From an uncultured Rhodospirillaceae bacterium (GTDB lineage: Bacteria > Pseudomonadota > Alphaproteobacteria > Rhodospirillales > Casp-alpha2), in assembly GCA_913030825.1 (NCBI GenBank), contig CAJWCU010000008.1:1-64000 (forward strand): DNA of 64,000 nucleotides, given 5' to 3'. A model generated the notes under the pieces. That model was given only the letters and a program-made list of their open reading frames with translations, made no database searches and was not told the origin of the DNA. The position numbers and the translations under genes are program-made. Positions 9,797-20,118 of this stretch are shown here, one piece after another (the stretch's first letter is position 1; the number at the start of each line of letters is the position of its first letter).

Positions 9797-9921
9797 CTCC
9801 CCTGGTCTTCGGTTTTGGCTGTGGTTTTCGCCATCTTACATCCTCTTTCGCTTGACGTAACGGCACCGTTGTCAGCGCCCGAAACCTTGCCTAAAACCGG
9901 ATGAACCTGAGGAGACATGCC

Positions 9922-11703
9922 ATGGCCGATTACCGCGCGCCCCTGGACGACATGCGTTTCGCCCTGACCGAAATCGCCGACATGGCGGCGGTCAACGCCC
10001 TGCCCGGCTACGGCGAAGCGACGCCGGATCTGGTCGATGCCGTTCTCGAAGAAGCCGGCAAGTTCGGATCGGACGTGCTGGCCCCCTTGAATCACACGGG
10101 CGACCAGGAAGGTTGCGTTCTGGAAAACGGCATCGTCCGCACGCCCAAGGGCTTTCCGGACGCCTATCAGCAATTCTTCCAAGGCGGTTGGAACGCCATC
10201 TGGGCACCTGAGGAATGGGGTGGCCAGGGCCTGCCCGTCGCACTGGCGACCGCGGTCTCGGAAGTCTGGCACGCGGCCAACCTGTCCTTCGCGCTCTGCC
10301 CCATGTTGACGCAAAGCGGGATCGAGTTGCTGCTGTCTCACGGCTCGGACGAGATCAATGCGGTTTATCTGGAAAAGTTGGTCACCGGGCAATGGACCGG
10401 GACCATGAACCTGACCGAACCGCAGGCCGGATCGGATCTCGCGCGTATCCGCTGCAAGGCGGAACGGACCTCCGGCGGCGGTTACGCCGTGCGCGGCCAA
10501 AAAATCTTCATCAGCCACGGTGAACACGACATGGCCGAGAACATCGTCCATATGGTGCTCGCCCGATCGCCGGACGGGCCCGAGGGCATCAAGGGCCTGT
10601 CGCTTTTCGTCGTGCCCAAGTTTCTGCCCGACGGCGACGGCAACCCGGGCGCGCGCAACGACCTGCGCTGCGTCTCGCTGGAACACAAGATGGGCATGCA
10701 CGCCAGCCCCACCGCCGTCATGTCCTACGGCGACGACGGCGGCGCCACGGCTTTCCTGATCGGCGAGGAGAACCGCGGCATCGAATATATGTTCATCATG
10801 ATGAACGCGGCCCGACTGGCGGTCGGCATGGAGGGCGTGGGCATCGCCGAACGCGCCTATCAGCAGGCCCGCGATTTCGCCAAGGAGCGCGTCCAGAGCC
10901 GCGCCGTTTCGGGCGGCCCCGAACCTGTCTCGATCATTCATCATCCGGACGTCCGCCGGATGCTGCTGGCCATGCGGGTTCAGACCGAAGCCATCCGCGC
11001 CATCGCCTACCGCGTCGCGGCGGCGGCGGATAAGGCGCGGCGCCATTCGGACGCGAATATGAAGGCCCGCGCCCAGGGCTTCGTCGACCTGATGACGCCG
11101 GTCGCCAAGGCGTTTTCGACGGATACGGCGTCCGAGGTCGCGGACATCGGCATCCAGGTCCACGGCGGCATGGGATATATCGAGGAAACGGGCGCCGCCC
11201 AACACGCCCGCGATATCCGCGTCACGCGTATCTATGAAGGCACCAACGGCATCCAGGCCAACGACCTGGTCGGCCGCAAGGTCGCCCGGGACGAGGGCCG
11301 CAACGCCGGAGCATTGGTCGTAGAAATTCGGGGCACGCTGGATGACGTGAAAGCCAGCGACCTGGCCGATCTGGCGCCGGCGCTGGAACAGGCCGTCGAA
11401 GCCTTGGAAACTGCAACGAACTGGATCGTCGAGACCTTTCCCGGCGACCCCGCCATCGTCGCCGCCGGGGCAACCCATTACCTGCGCCTCATGGGCGTGG
11501 TCTCGGGTGGCTGGCTGCTGATCCTTGGGGCCTTGCGCGCGAACCGGCGCCGGGCCGCGGGCGACAGCGATCCGTTCCTGGAACAGAAGCTTGTGTCGGC
11601 CCGTTTCTTCGCCGAGCAATACCTGCCACAGGCGGCCGCGTTGAAGGCCACCATCCTGCAAGGCGGCGGGACCGTGACAGAGGTTTCACCGGACGCATTC
11701 TAA
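9922..11703 (+). CDS. Acyl-CoA dehydrogenase (about 600-aa class)
   Basis: ATG at 9922 after GAGGAGA; MNLTEPQAGSDL, GLSLFVVPKF, EHKMGMHASPTAVMSYG, VHGGMGYIEETGAAQHARDIRVTRIYEGTNGIQANDLVGRK. Confidence 0.95.
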   Translation: MADYRAPLDDMRFALTEIADMAAVNALPGYGEATPDLVDAVLEEAGKFGSDVLAPLNHTGDQEGCVLENGIVRTPKGFPDAYQQFFQGGWNAIWAPEEWGGQGLPVALATAVSEVWHAANLSFALCPMLTQSGIELLLSHGSDEINAVYLEKLVTGQWTGTMNLTEPQAGSDLARIRCKAERTSGGGYAVRGQKIFISHGEHDMAENIVHMVLARSPDGPEGIKGLSLFVVPKFLPDGDGNPGARNDLRCVSLEHKMGMHASPTAVMSYGDDGGATAFLIGEENRGIEYMFIMMNAARLAVGMEGVGIAERAYQQARDFAKERVQSRAVSGGPEPVSIIHHPDVRRMLLAMRVQTEAIRAIAYRVAAAADKARRHSDANMKARAQGFVDLMTPVAKAFSTDTASEVADIGIQVHGGMGYIEETGAAQHARDIRVTRIYEGTNGIQANDLVGRKVARDEGRNAGALVVEIRGTLDDVKASDLADLAPALEQAVEALETATNWIVETFPGDPAIVAAGATHYLRLMGVVSGGWLLILGALRANRRRAAGDSDPFLEQKLVSARFFAEQYLPQAAALKATILQGGGTVTEVSPDAF

Positions 11704-11828
11704 GCCGCCCCGCCCCCTCCTTTCGGCCCCGCCGAAAACCTTTCGCAAACCTTGAAATTTCGGGCTTTGCGCCTTGATTTATTAACCTTTTTCCTACAGG
11801 TTCAATCCCGTATTCCCTGGGGATTCGA

Positions 11829-12956
11829 ATGAACGCGCTGACGCGGTACGTATTGCGCCAACTTCTGGTTGGCATGATCCTTGTGACGACGGGCCTGACC
11901 TGTATCATCTGGCTGACCCAGTCGCTGCGGTTTGTCGAAATGATCGTCAACCGGGGCTTGAGCGCGGGCACGTTTCTGTACCTTTCCGGCCTGCTGCTGC
12001 CGAACTTCCTGGTCGTCATCCTGCCCATCGCACTGTTCACCGTGGTCGTCTTCATCTACGCCAAGCTGATCACGGATCGAGAGTTGGTGGTGATGCGGGC
12101 AGCGGGGCTCAGCCAACTGGCGCTTGCCCGGCCGGCGTTGATCTTGGCCGGGTGCACGGTCGTTCTGTCTTACACTCTGCACCTTCAACTGGTGCCGGAA
12201 TCCTATCGCGCCTTCCGGGACCTGCAATGGGATATCCGCAACAGCGTCTCCCATGTCCTGCTGAAAGAGGGCGAATTCAACAACGTGGGCAAGACCACCA
12301 CCGTCTATATCCGCTCGCGCACGCCGGATGGGCAGCTTCACGGCATTCTCGTCCACGACACGCGGGACGTAGCCAAGCCGTTCACCCTGATGGCCGACCG
12401 CGGGGCGATGATCGACACGCCGACGGGGCCCCGCGTTGTGATGTTCAAAGGGAACCGCCAGGAGGTCGACAAGACCACCAACAAATTCTCGATCTTGTAT
12501 TTCGACCGCTGGGTCTACAATCTGGCGATCGGCGGGCCACAAGGTGCACGATGGCGAGAGCCACGTGAACGCACGCTCGCCGAGTTGTTCGATACGGAGA
12601 ATCAGGCCGAACAGATCGGTTCACAGAACGTCGGGAAGTTCATCGTCGAAGCCCATCGTCGGCTGATCGCTCCCATGCTCTGCCTGACCTATGCGGTGAT
12701 CGGACTATGCTGTCTATTAACCGGGAACTTCGGGCGGCGAACGCAAACGGCCCGCGTTCTAACCGCGGTCGCGACCATGGTAGTCCTGCAAGGAATCATC
12801 CTGGGAACGGAAAACGTGATCGCCAAAAACCTGAATCTGATACCCCTGCTCTATGCGGTCGTGCTGGCGCCGATTCCCATCGCATGGTTCATCATGGTCC
12901 GCCCGCCTTCCGCCGCGCCAGCCGCCGCGCCAGCCAACGCGTCCAGCGCGGCCTGA
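11829..12956 (+). CDS. lptF: LPS export ABC transporter permease LptF
   Basis: YjgP/YjgQ family; first of two tandem permease genes directly upstream of lptD. Confidence 0.93.
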   Translation: MNALTRYVLRQLLVGMILVTTGLTCIIWLTQSLRFVEMIVNRGLSAGTFLYLSGLLLPNFLVVILPIALFTVVVFIYAKLITDRELVVMRAAGLSQLALARPALILAGCTVVLSYTLHLQLVPESYRAFRDLQWDIRNSVSHVLLKEGEFNNVGKTTTVYIRSRTPDGQLHGILVHDTRDVAKPFTLMADRGAMIDTPTGPRVVMFKGNRQEVDKTTNKFSILYFDRWVYNLAIGGPQGARWREPRERTLAELFDTENQAEQIGSQNVGKFIVEAHRRLIAPMLCLTYAVIGLCCLLTGNFGRRTQTARVLTAVATMVVLQGIILGTENVIAKNLNLIPLLYAVVLAPIPIAWFIMVRPPSAAPAAAPANASSAA

Positions 12957-12974
12957 CCGGGAGGGGTCGAGAGA

Positions 12975-14075
12975 ATGCGGCTGTCAGCGATCCTTTCGAT
13001 TTATATCGGGCGCCATTTCCTAGTCAGTTTTCTGGGGATTTTTTGCCTGTTCTTGATGCTGATTCTGTTGTTCGATTCCGTCGAATTGCTCCGCCGCGCA
13101 GGGCAAAACCCAGATGTCACCTTCACGATGATTCTGGAAATGTCGTTACTCAAATTGCCGTTCATGGGGCAGAAAACGTTTCCCTTCGCCATCCTGTTCG
13201 GCGGCATGGCCGCATTCTGGCGCCTAACTCGGACCAACGAATTGGTCGTCACCCGCGCAACCGGCATATCTGCCTGGCAATTCATGTTGCCGGTTTTGTT
13301 CCTCGCCTTCGTCTTGGGAATTCTGCAGGTCATGGTCATCAATCCCCTGTCGTCGTCCATGCTGGCGCGCTACGAGCGCCTGGAAGCGACGCGGATCGAA
13401 GGACACACGAGTTTCCTCTCAATCTCCAATTCAGGTCTTTGGCTGCGTCAGGCGGACCAGAAAGGCCAAAGCGTGGTCCATGCCGAACGTGTTCTGCAGC
13501 AGAACAGCGAAGTCGAACTTCGCGAGGTATTGGTGTTCCTGTACGAAGGGAAGGACACGTTCCTGCAACGCATTGATGCGCAATCGGCGCGCCTGGAAGA
13601 CGGCTTTTGGCATCTGAAGGACGCCTGGCTCTTCCAGCCCGAAGCACCGTCCGCCTTTGAGAAAGATTATTGGCTGCCCACAGATTTGACCGTGACGCGC
13701 ATTCAAGACAATTTCGCACCGCCCGAAACCATGTCTTTCTGGGATTTGCCGCGCTTCATCGACACGCTGGAAGAGGCGGGATTCTCGGCCATCCGCCATC
13801 GACTTTACTGGCATACGTTGCTCGCGGCCCCGCTACTGATGTGCGCCATGGTGCTGATCGCCGCAACCTTTACCTTGCGCCAGACGAGGCGTGGCGGCAC
13901 GACCTTCGTCATCGCCGGCGGCGTGTTCACCGGCTTCGTGCTGTATTTCTTTTCGGATATCGTCTTCGCCCTCGGACTGTCTGACAGCATTCCAGTGCTG
14001 CTTGCCGCCTGGACGCCGTCTGGAGTTGCGACAATGTTGGGCACGGCGATGCTGTTCCATCTGGAAGACGGGTAG
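12975..14075 (+). CDS. lptG: LPS export ABC transporter permease LptG
   Basis: YjgP/YjgQ family (LKLPFMGQKTFPFAILFGGMAAFWRLTRTNELVVTRATGISAWQF); pairs with lptF. Confidence 0.94.
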   Translation: MRLSAILSIYIGRHFLVSFLGIFCLFLMLILLFDSVELLRRAGQNPDVTFTMILEMSLLKLPFMGQKTFPFAILFGGMAAFWRLTRTNELVVTRATGISAWQFMLPVLFLAFVLGILQVMVINPLSSSMLARYERLEATRIEGHTSFLSISNSGLWLRQADQKGQSVVHAERVLQQNSEVELREVLVFLYEGKDTFLQRIDAQSARLEDGFWHLKDAWLFQPEAPSAFEKDYWLPTDLTVTRIQDNFAPPETMSFWDLPRFIDTLEEAGFSAIRHRLYWHTLLAAPLLMCAMVLIAATFTLRQTRRGGTTFVIAGGVFTGFVLYFFSDIVFALGLSDSIPVLLAAWTPSGVATMLGTAMLFHLEDG

Positions 14076-14080
14076 GAACG

Positions 14081-16849
14081 ATGGCCCGCTTCTTGCGCTC
14101 CCTCGCGATGTCCCGACGACTGGCGGCATCCTTGCTGACGGTTACGACCGCTCTCGTTTGCGCGCCTTCCTCGCATGCCGCAACGGATGACGGAAGGGAT
14201 ACCCAACGCCCGCTGGGTATTCTGTTGCTGAACGGCGCACCAACGTCATCAACCGCAGAAGGTGAGCCTGCCGCAACGCCTCCCACGGTGCCAAGCGCCC
14301 TGCCCTCGGCGTTGCCTTCACGTACGGCGCAGCCCACGCCCACCCGATTGTTCAACGCACCGCCCACCTCCGCTCCCCCTGTGCCTTCCACATCGTCGGC
14401 ATCGCGCCCGATCCCGGGCGGCCTGCTCTCAGCCCCCGCATCGGCGCGGGCACAACCGAACCGTCTTTTCAACGCGCCGACCGGCGACAACTCCGCTCCT
14501 ATCCAAAAACCGGCCGCTTCAATCGCTCCGGCCGGTGCCCGCCCGCTCGGCCTATTGTTCGACAATTCGGCGGCCGCGCCGGTCACCCCACGAGGCGACG
14601 GTTCCGGCCAGGCACGGCCTGCGTCGATGATCGCGCCCACCACCTTGCACCCACCCGTCGCGGTACCGCGTCCCGTCATGCCCTCGGCCGCGTCTCCGAC
14701 CGGGCGGGCGCCCCAATACACATCTGATCCGCCCCCTGCGCCGCGCCAAACACGACAGGCAGACACATCGCCCGAAACACCCGAGAGCACGCCGGAAAAG
14801 ATTGAAGGTTCCACGGAGGCTCCGGTCAACCTGCTGGCCGACGAAATGAGCTTCGATCGCGAAAACAGTTTGGTCACGGCTTCGGGCAATGTCGAAATCA
14901 CTTTTGGGGACCGGTCGCTGACTGCCGATCAAGTGACATACAACCAGCGGACGGACATCGTACAAGCCGCAGGGAACGTGACGATCCTGGAACCGTCGGG
15001 GGAACAGATTTTTGCCGACCAAATCACGATCACCGGCGACCTGAAAGACGGCCTGATCCGCAACATCGGCGTGATATTGGCCGATCGTTCTCGTCTCGCG
15101 GCCCAGGGCGCCAAACGGTCCGGCGCGATCGTCACCGAGTTGCGCCAAGGCGTCTATTCTCCATGCAACTTGTGTGCGGAGGACCCTGAACGGCCGCCTC
15201 TATGGCAAATCAAAGCCGTCCGCGTGATCCACGACAAGCGGACCAAAACACTCGAATACAAGGATGCCTGGCTGGAGGTATTCGGGGTTCCCGTTCTTTA
15301 CACGCCCTATTTCATTCACCCAGACCCCAGCATTCGCCGCAAGGCAGGCTTTCTCGCCCCCGGGTTCGGCGGTTCATCCGATTTGGGCTTCGTCGCACGA
15401 ATTCCCTATTTCTACCCGTTCGATGACACGAATGACCTGACCGCGACACCGGCCTTTTCGGAATCGGAAGGCTTCCAGTTGACGCTGGATCATCGCAAGC
15501 GATTCCAGAACGGCAAGTTGGACACCCAGGTCAGCGGGATCAACGATTCTGAAGGCGATTTCCGCGGACACGTATTTTCCGAAGGATTGTGGGATCTGAA
15601 CCGGACCTGGCGCGCGGGTTTCGATATCAATCGTGCGACGGACGACACGTATCTGCGGCGTTTCGGCTTCGACAGCCAGCCCGTCCTTGAAAGCCGGGTT
15701 TTCGCGGAAGGCTTCCGCGGCCGAAATTACCTTGGCGTCAATGCGTATTCCTTCCAGGACCAGCGCGCCGATGCGGATTCAATCGACAGCCCCCTGGTTC
15801 TCCCCCTAATTGAATACAACCACGTCGGAGAACCCGATCGGTTCGGTGGCAATTTCGCCATGGATGCCAGTTTCCTGGTCGTCTCGCGCGACGAAAGTGG
15901 AAACGATACCCGCCGCCTGTCGATTCGACCTTCTTGGAACCGCCGTTTCTCGGATTCCATCGGGAATCTCTTTGCCTTCTCCACCGGCGTTTGGGCCGAT
16001 GGTTATCACGTTGCCAACGTTGAACGCGATAATACCTCGGATTTCACCGGCGTGACCGGGCGTATTTATCCTTATGCATCGCTCGAATGGCGCCTTCCTT
16101 TGATCAATCAACTGGGCAAGGCGAGCCAGACCCTCGAGCCGATCGTCAACTTCGTCGCCAGCCCGAACGGCGGAAACTCCAGCAACATTCCCAACGAAGA
16201 CAGTCAAGAATTTGAATTCGACGACACCAACCTATTCGGGGCTAACCGGTTCGGTGGGATCGACCGGGTCGAGGGCGGCTCGCGCATCAACTACGGCCTG
16301 AAGTGGGGTCTGTTCAGCCCGACCGGACGAAGCATCACCTTGTTGGTCGGCCAGACCTACCGATTTAATCCCGACGATACGTTTGCTGAAGGCAGCGGCC
16401 TGGAAGACGATTTGTCCGATATCGTCGCGGCGGCCCGGATCAATCCGTCACCCTATTTCGACGCCACTTATCGCACGCAGATCGAGAAGGATTCGTTCTC
16501 TGCACGCCGCCATCAGGTTCAGTTAAGTGCCGGCGTGCCGTTGCTGCGGGGCTCGACCAGCTATATCTTCTTCGAAGAACCGGAAGACAGTGAATTCAGC
16601 GGTCGCGAAGAATTGTCTTTCAACATCTCTTCCCAGTTCACACGGGAATGGCGGGTCCAGGTTCAGGCTATTCGGGATATGGCGGCCAACGAAATGCGCT
16701 CGATCTCCAGCGATCTCGTGTACGAAGACGAATGCCTGATAGTCACCACCCGGTTTTCCAGAACGTTTTACGAAGACCGGGACCTTCAGCCAACCGATGC
16801 CTTTACCGTGAACCTTCTTTTGAAGACCCTAGGACAGATCACTTTCTAA
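14081..16849 (+). CDS. lptD: LPS-assembly protein LptD with long Pro/Ala-rich N-terminal insertion
   Basis: 922 aa; signal peptide, then low-complexity region, then OstA-like EAPVNLLADEMSFDRENSLVTASGNVEI and C-terminal beta-barrel; located between lptG and surA. Confidence 0.95.
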   Translation: MARFLRSLAMSRRLAASLLTVTTALVCAPSSHAATDDGRDTQRPLGILLLNGAPTSSTAEGEPAATPPTVPSALPSALPSRTAQPTPTRLFNAPPTSAPPVPSTSSASRPIPGGLLSAPASARAQPNRLFNAPTGDNSAPIQKPAASIAPAGARPLGLLFDNSAAAPVTPRGDGSGQARPASMIAPTTLHPPVAVPRPVMPSAASPTGRAPQYTSDPPPAPRQTRQADTSPETPESTPEKIEGSTEAPVNLLADEMSFDRENSLVTASGNVEITFGDRSLTADQVTYNQRTDIVQAAGNVTILEPSGEQIFADQITITGDLKDGLIRNIGVILADRSRLAAQGAKRSGAIVTELRQGVYSPCNLCAEDPERPPLWQIKAVRVIHDKRTKTLEYKDAWLEVFGVPVLYTPYFIHPDPSIRRKAGFLAPGFGGSSDLGFVARIPYFYPFDDTNDLTATPAFSESEGFQLTLDHRKRFQNGKLDTQVSGINDSEGDFRGHVFSEGLWDLNRTWRAGFDINRATDDTYLRRFGFDSQPVLESRVFAEGFRGRNYLGVNAYSFQDQRADADSIDSPLVLPLIEYNHVGEPDRFGGNFAMDASFLVVSRDESGNDTRRLSIRPSWNRRFSDSIGNLFAFSTGVWADGYHVANVERDNTSDFTGVTGRIYPYASLEWRLPLINQLGKASQTLEPIVNFVASPNGGNSSNIPNEDSQEFEFDDTNLFGANRFGGIDRVEGGSRINYGLKWGLFSPTGRSITLLVGQTYRFNPDDTFAEGSGLEDDLSDIVAAARINPSPYFDATYRTQIEKDSFSARRHQVQLSAGVPLLRGSTSYIFFEEPEDSEFSGREELSFNISSQFTREWRVQVQAIRDMAANEMRSISSDLVYEDECLIVTTRFSRTFYEDRDLQPTDAFTVNLLLKTLGQITF

Positions 16850-18175
16850 ATGCGATTGACCCCGATCACTCCGACGAGTTCGAGCAGTTTCGTTCTCCCC
16901 TTCCCAGCGCTTTCACGCGCAGCAGCAGCCATGGCTTTGGCCACGGTATTTTGGTTCGCCACAGCAGCGCCCGCGTTCGCCCAGCAGATGGGAATTATCG
17001 CCACGGTCAACAGCGCACCGATCTCCGAATACGATCTGAGAGCCCGCCTGGAACTGGTCATGGCGATGTCGGGCCTGCCGCGCAATCGCCAGACTGTTCA
17101 GCAACTGGCGCCCAAGGTGGTTGATACCCTGATCGAAGAAGAATTAAAGCGGCAAGAAGCGGAAGCCCTAGGGATCGAGGTCAGCCAGGAAGAGGTGCAA
17201 TCGGCGGTACGGCGGTTCGAGCAGGCGCGCAACATGCCTGCAGGCGCAATGCTTGAAATGCTGAAGACCATGAACTTATCCGAAGAGGTCCTGTACCAAC
17301 AGATTCGCGCAGATCTCTCTTGGCGTGATGCGCTTCGGCGTCGGTTTCGTGCGTTGACGCAGGTTTCCGACGAGGAGATCGACGAAGAACTGGCCCGCAT
17401 GGAGGCCGAAAAAGGTAAGCCGGTGGCCCTCCTTTCGGAGATTTTCCTTCCGGTGGACCAACCGGACAAAGAACAAGAAGTGCGCGCGGTCGCGAACCGT
17501 ATTATCAGCGAACTTAAGAATGGCGCGCCGTTCCAGACCATGGCCACGACCTTTTCGCAAAGCCCGACAGCGGCCGTCGGCGGCGATCTGGGTTGGGTTT
17601 CCGTTGGAACCTTGGCACCTGAGGCCGGTCGCGCATTGGCGGCCATGAAAACCGGAGATTATTCGAAACCGATCCGATCCCGGGACGGCTTCTCCGTCTA
17701 TTGGCTGAGGGACCAGCGCGTGTCCCAAGGCGCCACGGGCCCCGCGGCCGACCCCCAAATCGAATTGCAACAGGTAACCATCCCTGTGAAGGATGTCAGC
17801 CCGACGTCCGGCGCGGAAAATGAGTTGGATCTGGCCAAGCGACTACGGCTTCGGGCCAATAATTGTCAGGACATGGCCGACATGCCCCGCACCGTCGCCG
17901 GAGGATTGACCGCCGATAGGCTAAAGCTCCGGCTCAGCCAGCTTTCACCGCTGGTCAAGGAATCGATCAAGGACCTGCCCGACGGCAAGCCCAGCGAAGT
18001 CATCAAGGTTCCCGGTGCCTATATGTTGTTCATGGTCTGCGAACGTGTCGCCGAGAATTCCGAAGAAATCGTCCGCGCCCAGGTACGCAGGCGTCTGATC
18101 GACGCCCGCCTTGATCTGGCTGCACGGCAATTCATGCGCGACCTGCGACGTAACGCCTTCATCGAACGCCGTTAG
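16850..18175 (+). CDS. surA: SurA-like periplasmic peptidyl-prolyl cis-trans isomerase
   Basis: Signal peptide, SurA N domain (IIATVNSAPISEYDLRARLEL), parvulin domain (FSQSPTAAVGGDLGWVSVGTLAPE). Confidence 0.92.
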   Translation: MRLTPITPTSSSSFVLPFPALSRAAAAMALATVFWFATAAPAFAQQMGIIATVNSAPISEYDLRARLELVMAMSGLPRNRQTVQQLAPKVVDTLIEEELKRQEAEALGIEVSQEEVQSAVRRFEQARNMPAGAMLEMLKTMNLSEEVLYQQIRADLSWRDALRRRFRALTQVSDEEIDEELARMEAEKGKPVALLSEIFLPVDQPDKEQEVRAVANRIISELKNGAPFQTMATTFSQSPTAAVGGDLGWVSVGTLAPEAGRALAAMKTGDYSKPIRSRDGFSVYWLRDQRVSQGATGPAADPQIELQQVTIPVKDVSPTSGAENELDLAKRLRLRANNCQDMADMPRTVAGGLTADRLKLRLSQLSPLVKESIKDLPDGKPSEVIKVPGAYMLFMVCERVAENSEEIVRAQVRRRLIDARLDLAARQFMRDLRRNAFIERR

Positions 18176-18179
18176 CCCC

Positions 18180-19199
18180 ATGGCGGAAACCCCGCACTGC
18201 GACGCACCGCCCCTTGCCCTGACCATGGGAGAGCCCGCCGGCGTCGGCGGTGAACTGAGCCTCCGCGCCTGGGCGACCGCACGTGACCAAACCGGGCCGT
18301 TCTTCGCCATCGACGATCCGGCCCGTCTCGCCGCCCTGGCAGAGCGGTTGGGCGGCGGCATTAAGGTGGAAGAGATCGCCGCTCCCGCAGAGGCGGCGAC
18401 TGTCTTCGCCCGCGCCTTGCCCGTTCTGGCCGAACCGCTGGCCGCGCCGGTCGAACCCGGCAAACCGGATACCGTCAATGCCGGAGCCGTCGTGAATTCG
18501 ATCGAACGCGCAACCCGGCTGGCACTCGACGGTACCGCCGCTGGCTTGGTCACCAACCCGATCCAGAAATCCGTGCTTTACGCCGCCGGTTTCGAACATC
18601 CGGGGCATACCGAATTCGTTGCTAAGCTGTGCGGCGATGTCGAGCCGGTGATGATGCTGGCCTGCGAGGCATTACGCGCCGTGCCCGTCACCGTTCACGT
18701 CAGCCTGCGCCAAGCGGTCGATAGCCTGAGCACGGAAACCATCGTCAACAAGGGTCGTATCACCGCCGCCGCCCTTAAACGGGATTTCGGCATTGCGCGG
18801 CCGCGGCTGGCCATCGCCGGGTTGAACCCCCACGGCGGCGAAGACGGCACCTTGGGGACCGAGGACCGGGATATCGTCGCCCCCGCCGTCGCGATCCTCC
18901 AAAGCGAAGGGATCGATGCTTTCGGTCCTGCCCCGCCCGACACCTTGTTCAGCCCCCGCGCCCGCCGGGGGTATGACGCCGCCCTCTGCATGTATCACGA
19001 TCAGGCGTTGATCCCGGTCAAGGCGCTCGATTTCGACGGCGGAGTCAATGTGACCCTGGGCCTGCCGGTCGTCAGGACCTCTCCGGACCACGGCACGGCG
19101 TTGGATATCGCCGGCACCGGTCAAGCAAGCGAGCAAAGCCTGGTCGCCGCCTTGATGATGGCGCGCCTGATCGCCGCCAACCGGGCGCAGCGCGCCTAA
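18180..19199 (+). CDS. pdxA: 4-hydroxythreonine-4-phosphate dehydrogenase PdxA
   Basis: PPLALTMGEPAGVGGELSLRAW, GFEHPGHTEFVAKLCG, MYHDQALIPVKALDFDGGVNVTLGLPVVRTSPDHGTALDIAGTG. Confidence 0.95.
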   Translation: MAETPHCDAPPLALTMGEPAGVGGELSLRAWATARDQTGPFFAIDDPARLAALAERLGGGIKVEEIAAPAEAATVFARALPVLAEPLAAPVEPGKPDTVNAGAVVNSIERATRLALDGTAAGLVTNPIQKSVLYAAGFEHPGHTEFVAKLCGDVEPVMMLACEALRAVPVTVHVSLRQAVDSLSTETIVNKGRITAAALKRDFGIARPRLAIAGLNPHGGEDGTLGTEDRDIVAPAVAILQSEGIDAFGPAPPDTLFSPRARRGYDAALCMYHDQALIPVKALDFDGGVNVTLGLPVVRTSPDHGTALDIAGTGQASEQSLVAALMMARLIAANRAQRA

Positions 19200-19221
19200 C
19201 CCGGGCAGGAACCCCGCCACA

Positions 19222-20049
19222 ATGTCAGCCCCCGATCCCGATCTTCCGCCCCTACGCGACGTCATTCGTGATCACGGATTGGGCGCGCGGAAGTCCCTGG
19301 GGCAGCATTTCCTGCTCGACACGAACCTCACCGACCGCATCGCCCGTGCCGCCGAACCGCTCGCCGGCGTGAACGTGGTCGAGATCGGCCCCGGCCCGGG
19401 CGGGTTGACCCGTTCGCTTCTGCGCACCGACGCCGCCGGGGTCTGGGCCATCGAAAAAGACAGCCGCTGTATCGACGCCCTGAGCCAATTGCGGGACGCC
19501 TTTCCCGGGCGCTTCACCATCGTCGAGGCCGACGCCTTGAAAACCGATCCGGCGGACCTGACCCCGGCGCCACGCGCCATCGTCGCCAACCTACCCTACA
19601 ACGTCTCGACCGTCCTGTTGCTGCAATGGCTGCGCCGGGCGGACCAGTACCAGCGCATGATCCTGATGTTCCAGAAAGAAGTCGCGGACCGCTTAACCGC
19701 GAAACCGGGCAGCAAGTCCTATGGCCGCCTGTCGGTCATCACCCAATGGGTCTGCGATGTCCGCCCCCTGTTCAACGTCTCGAAACAGGCGTTCACGCCG
19801 CCACCCAAAGTCGCTTCCACGGTAGTTGAACTGATCCCCCGTACGGCTCCGCTCGCCGATGCCGTCTTCACCGATCTGGAAAAGGTCACTCAGGCGGCCT
19901 TCGGCCAGCGGCGAAAGATGCTGCGCTCAAGCCTAAAACCCTTGGGCATCGATCCGGCCGCCGCCGGGATCAGCCCGGAATCCCGCGCAGAAGATCTGGA
20001 CGTCGTTCAATTCTGCGCCTTGGCGCGGCTTCTCGCGGGCCGCCCTTGA
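19222..20049 (+). CDS. rsmA: 16S rRNA dimethyladenosine transferase RsmA/KsgA
   Basis: RKSLGQHFLLDTNLTDRIARAAEPLAGVNVVEIGPGPGGLTRSLL, NLPYNVST. Confidence 0.96.
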   Translation: MSAPDPDLPPLRDVIRDHGLGARKSLGQHFLLDTNLTDRIARAAEPLAGVNVVEIGPGPGGLTRSLLRTDAAGVWAIEKDSRCIDALSQLRDAFPGRFTIVEADALKTDPADLTPAPRAIVANLPYNVSTVLLLQWLRRADQYQRMILMFQKEVADRLTAKPGSKSYGRLSVITQWVCDVRPLFNVSKQAFTPPPKVASTVVELIPRTAPLADAVFTDLEKVTQAAFGQRRKMLRSSLKPLGIDPAAAGISPESRAEDLDVVQFCALARLLAGRP

Positions 20050-20118
20050 CCCGCCCCCTAGCGGGGGCTCAAGATCAAAAGAAAAGCCACATATACCGCC
20101 GACCGGAGGAAACACCCG

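Noticed and set aside
9745-11661. 638-aa minus-strand ORF opposite the acyl-CoA dehydrogenase
   Set aside because: Antisense open frame caused by GC-rich codon bias; no recognisable domain, and the plus strand has a clear complete gene.
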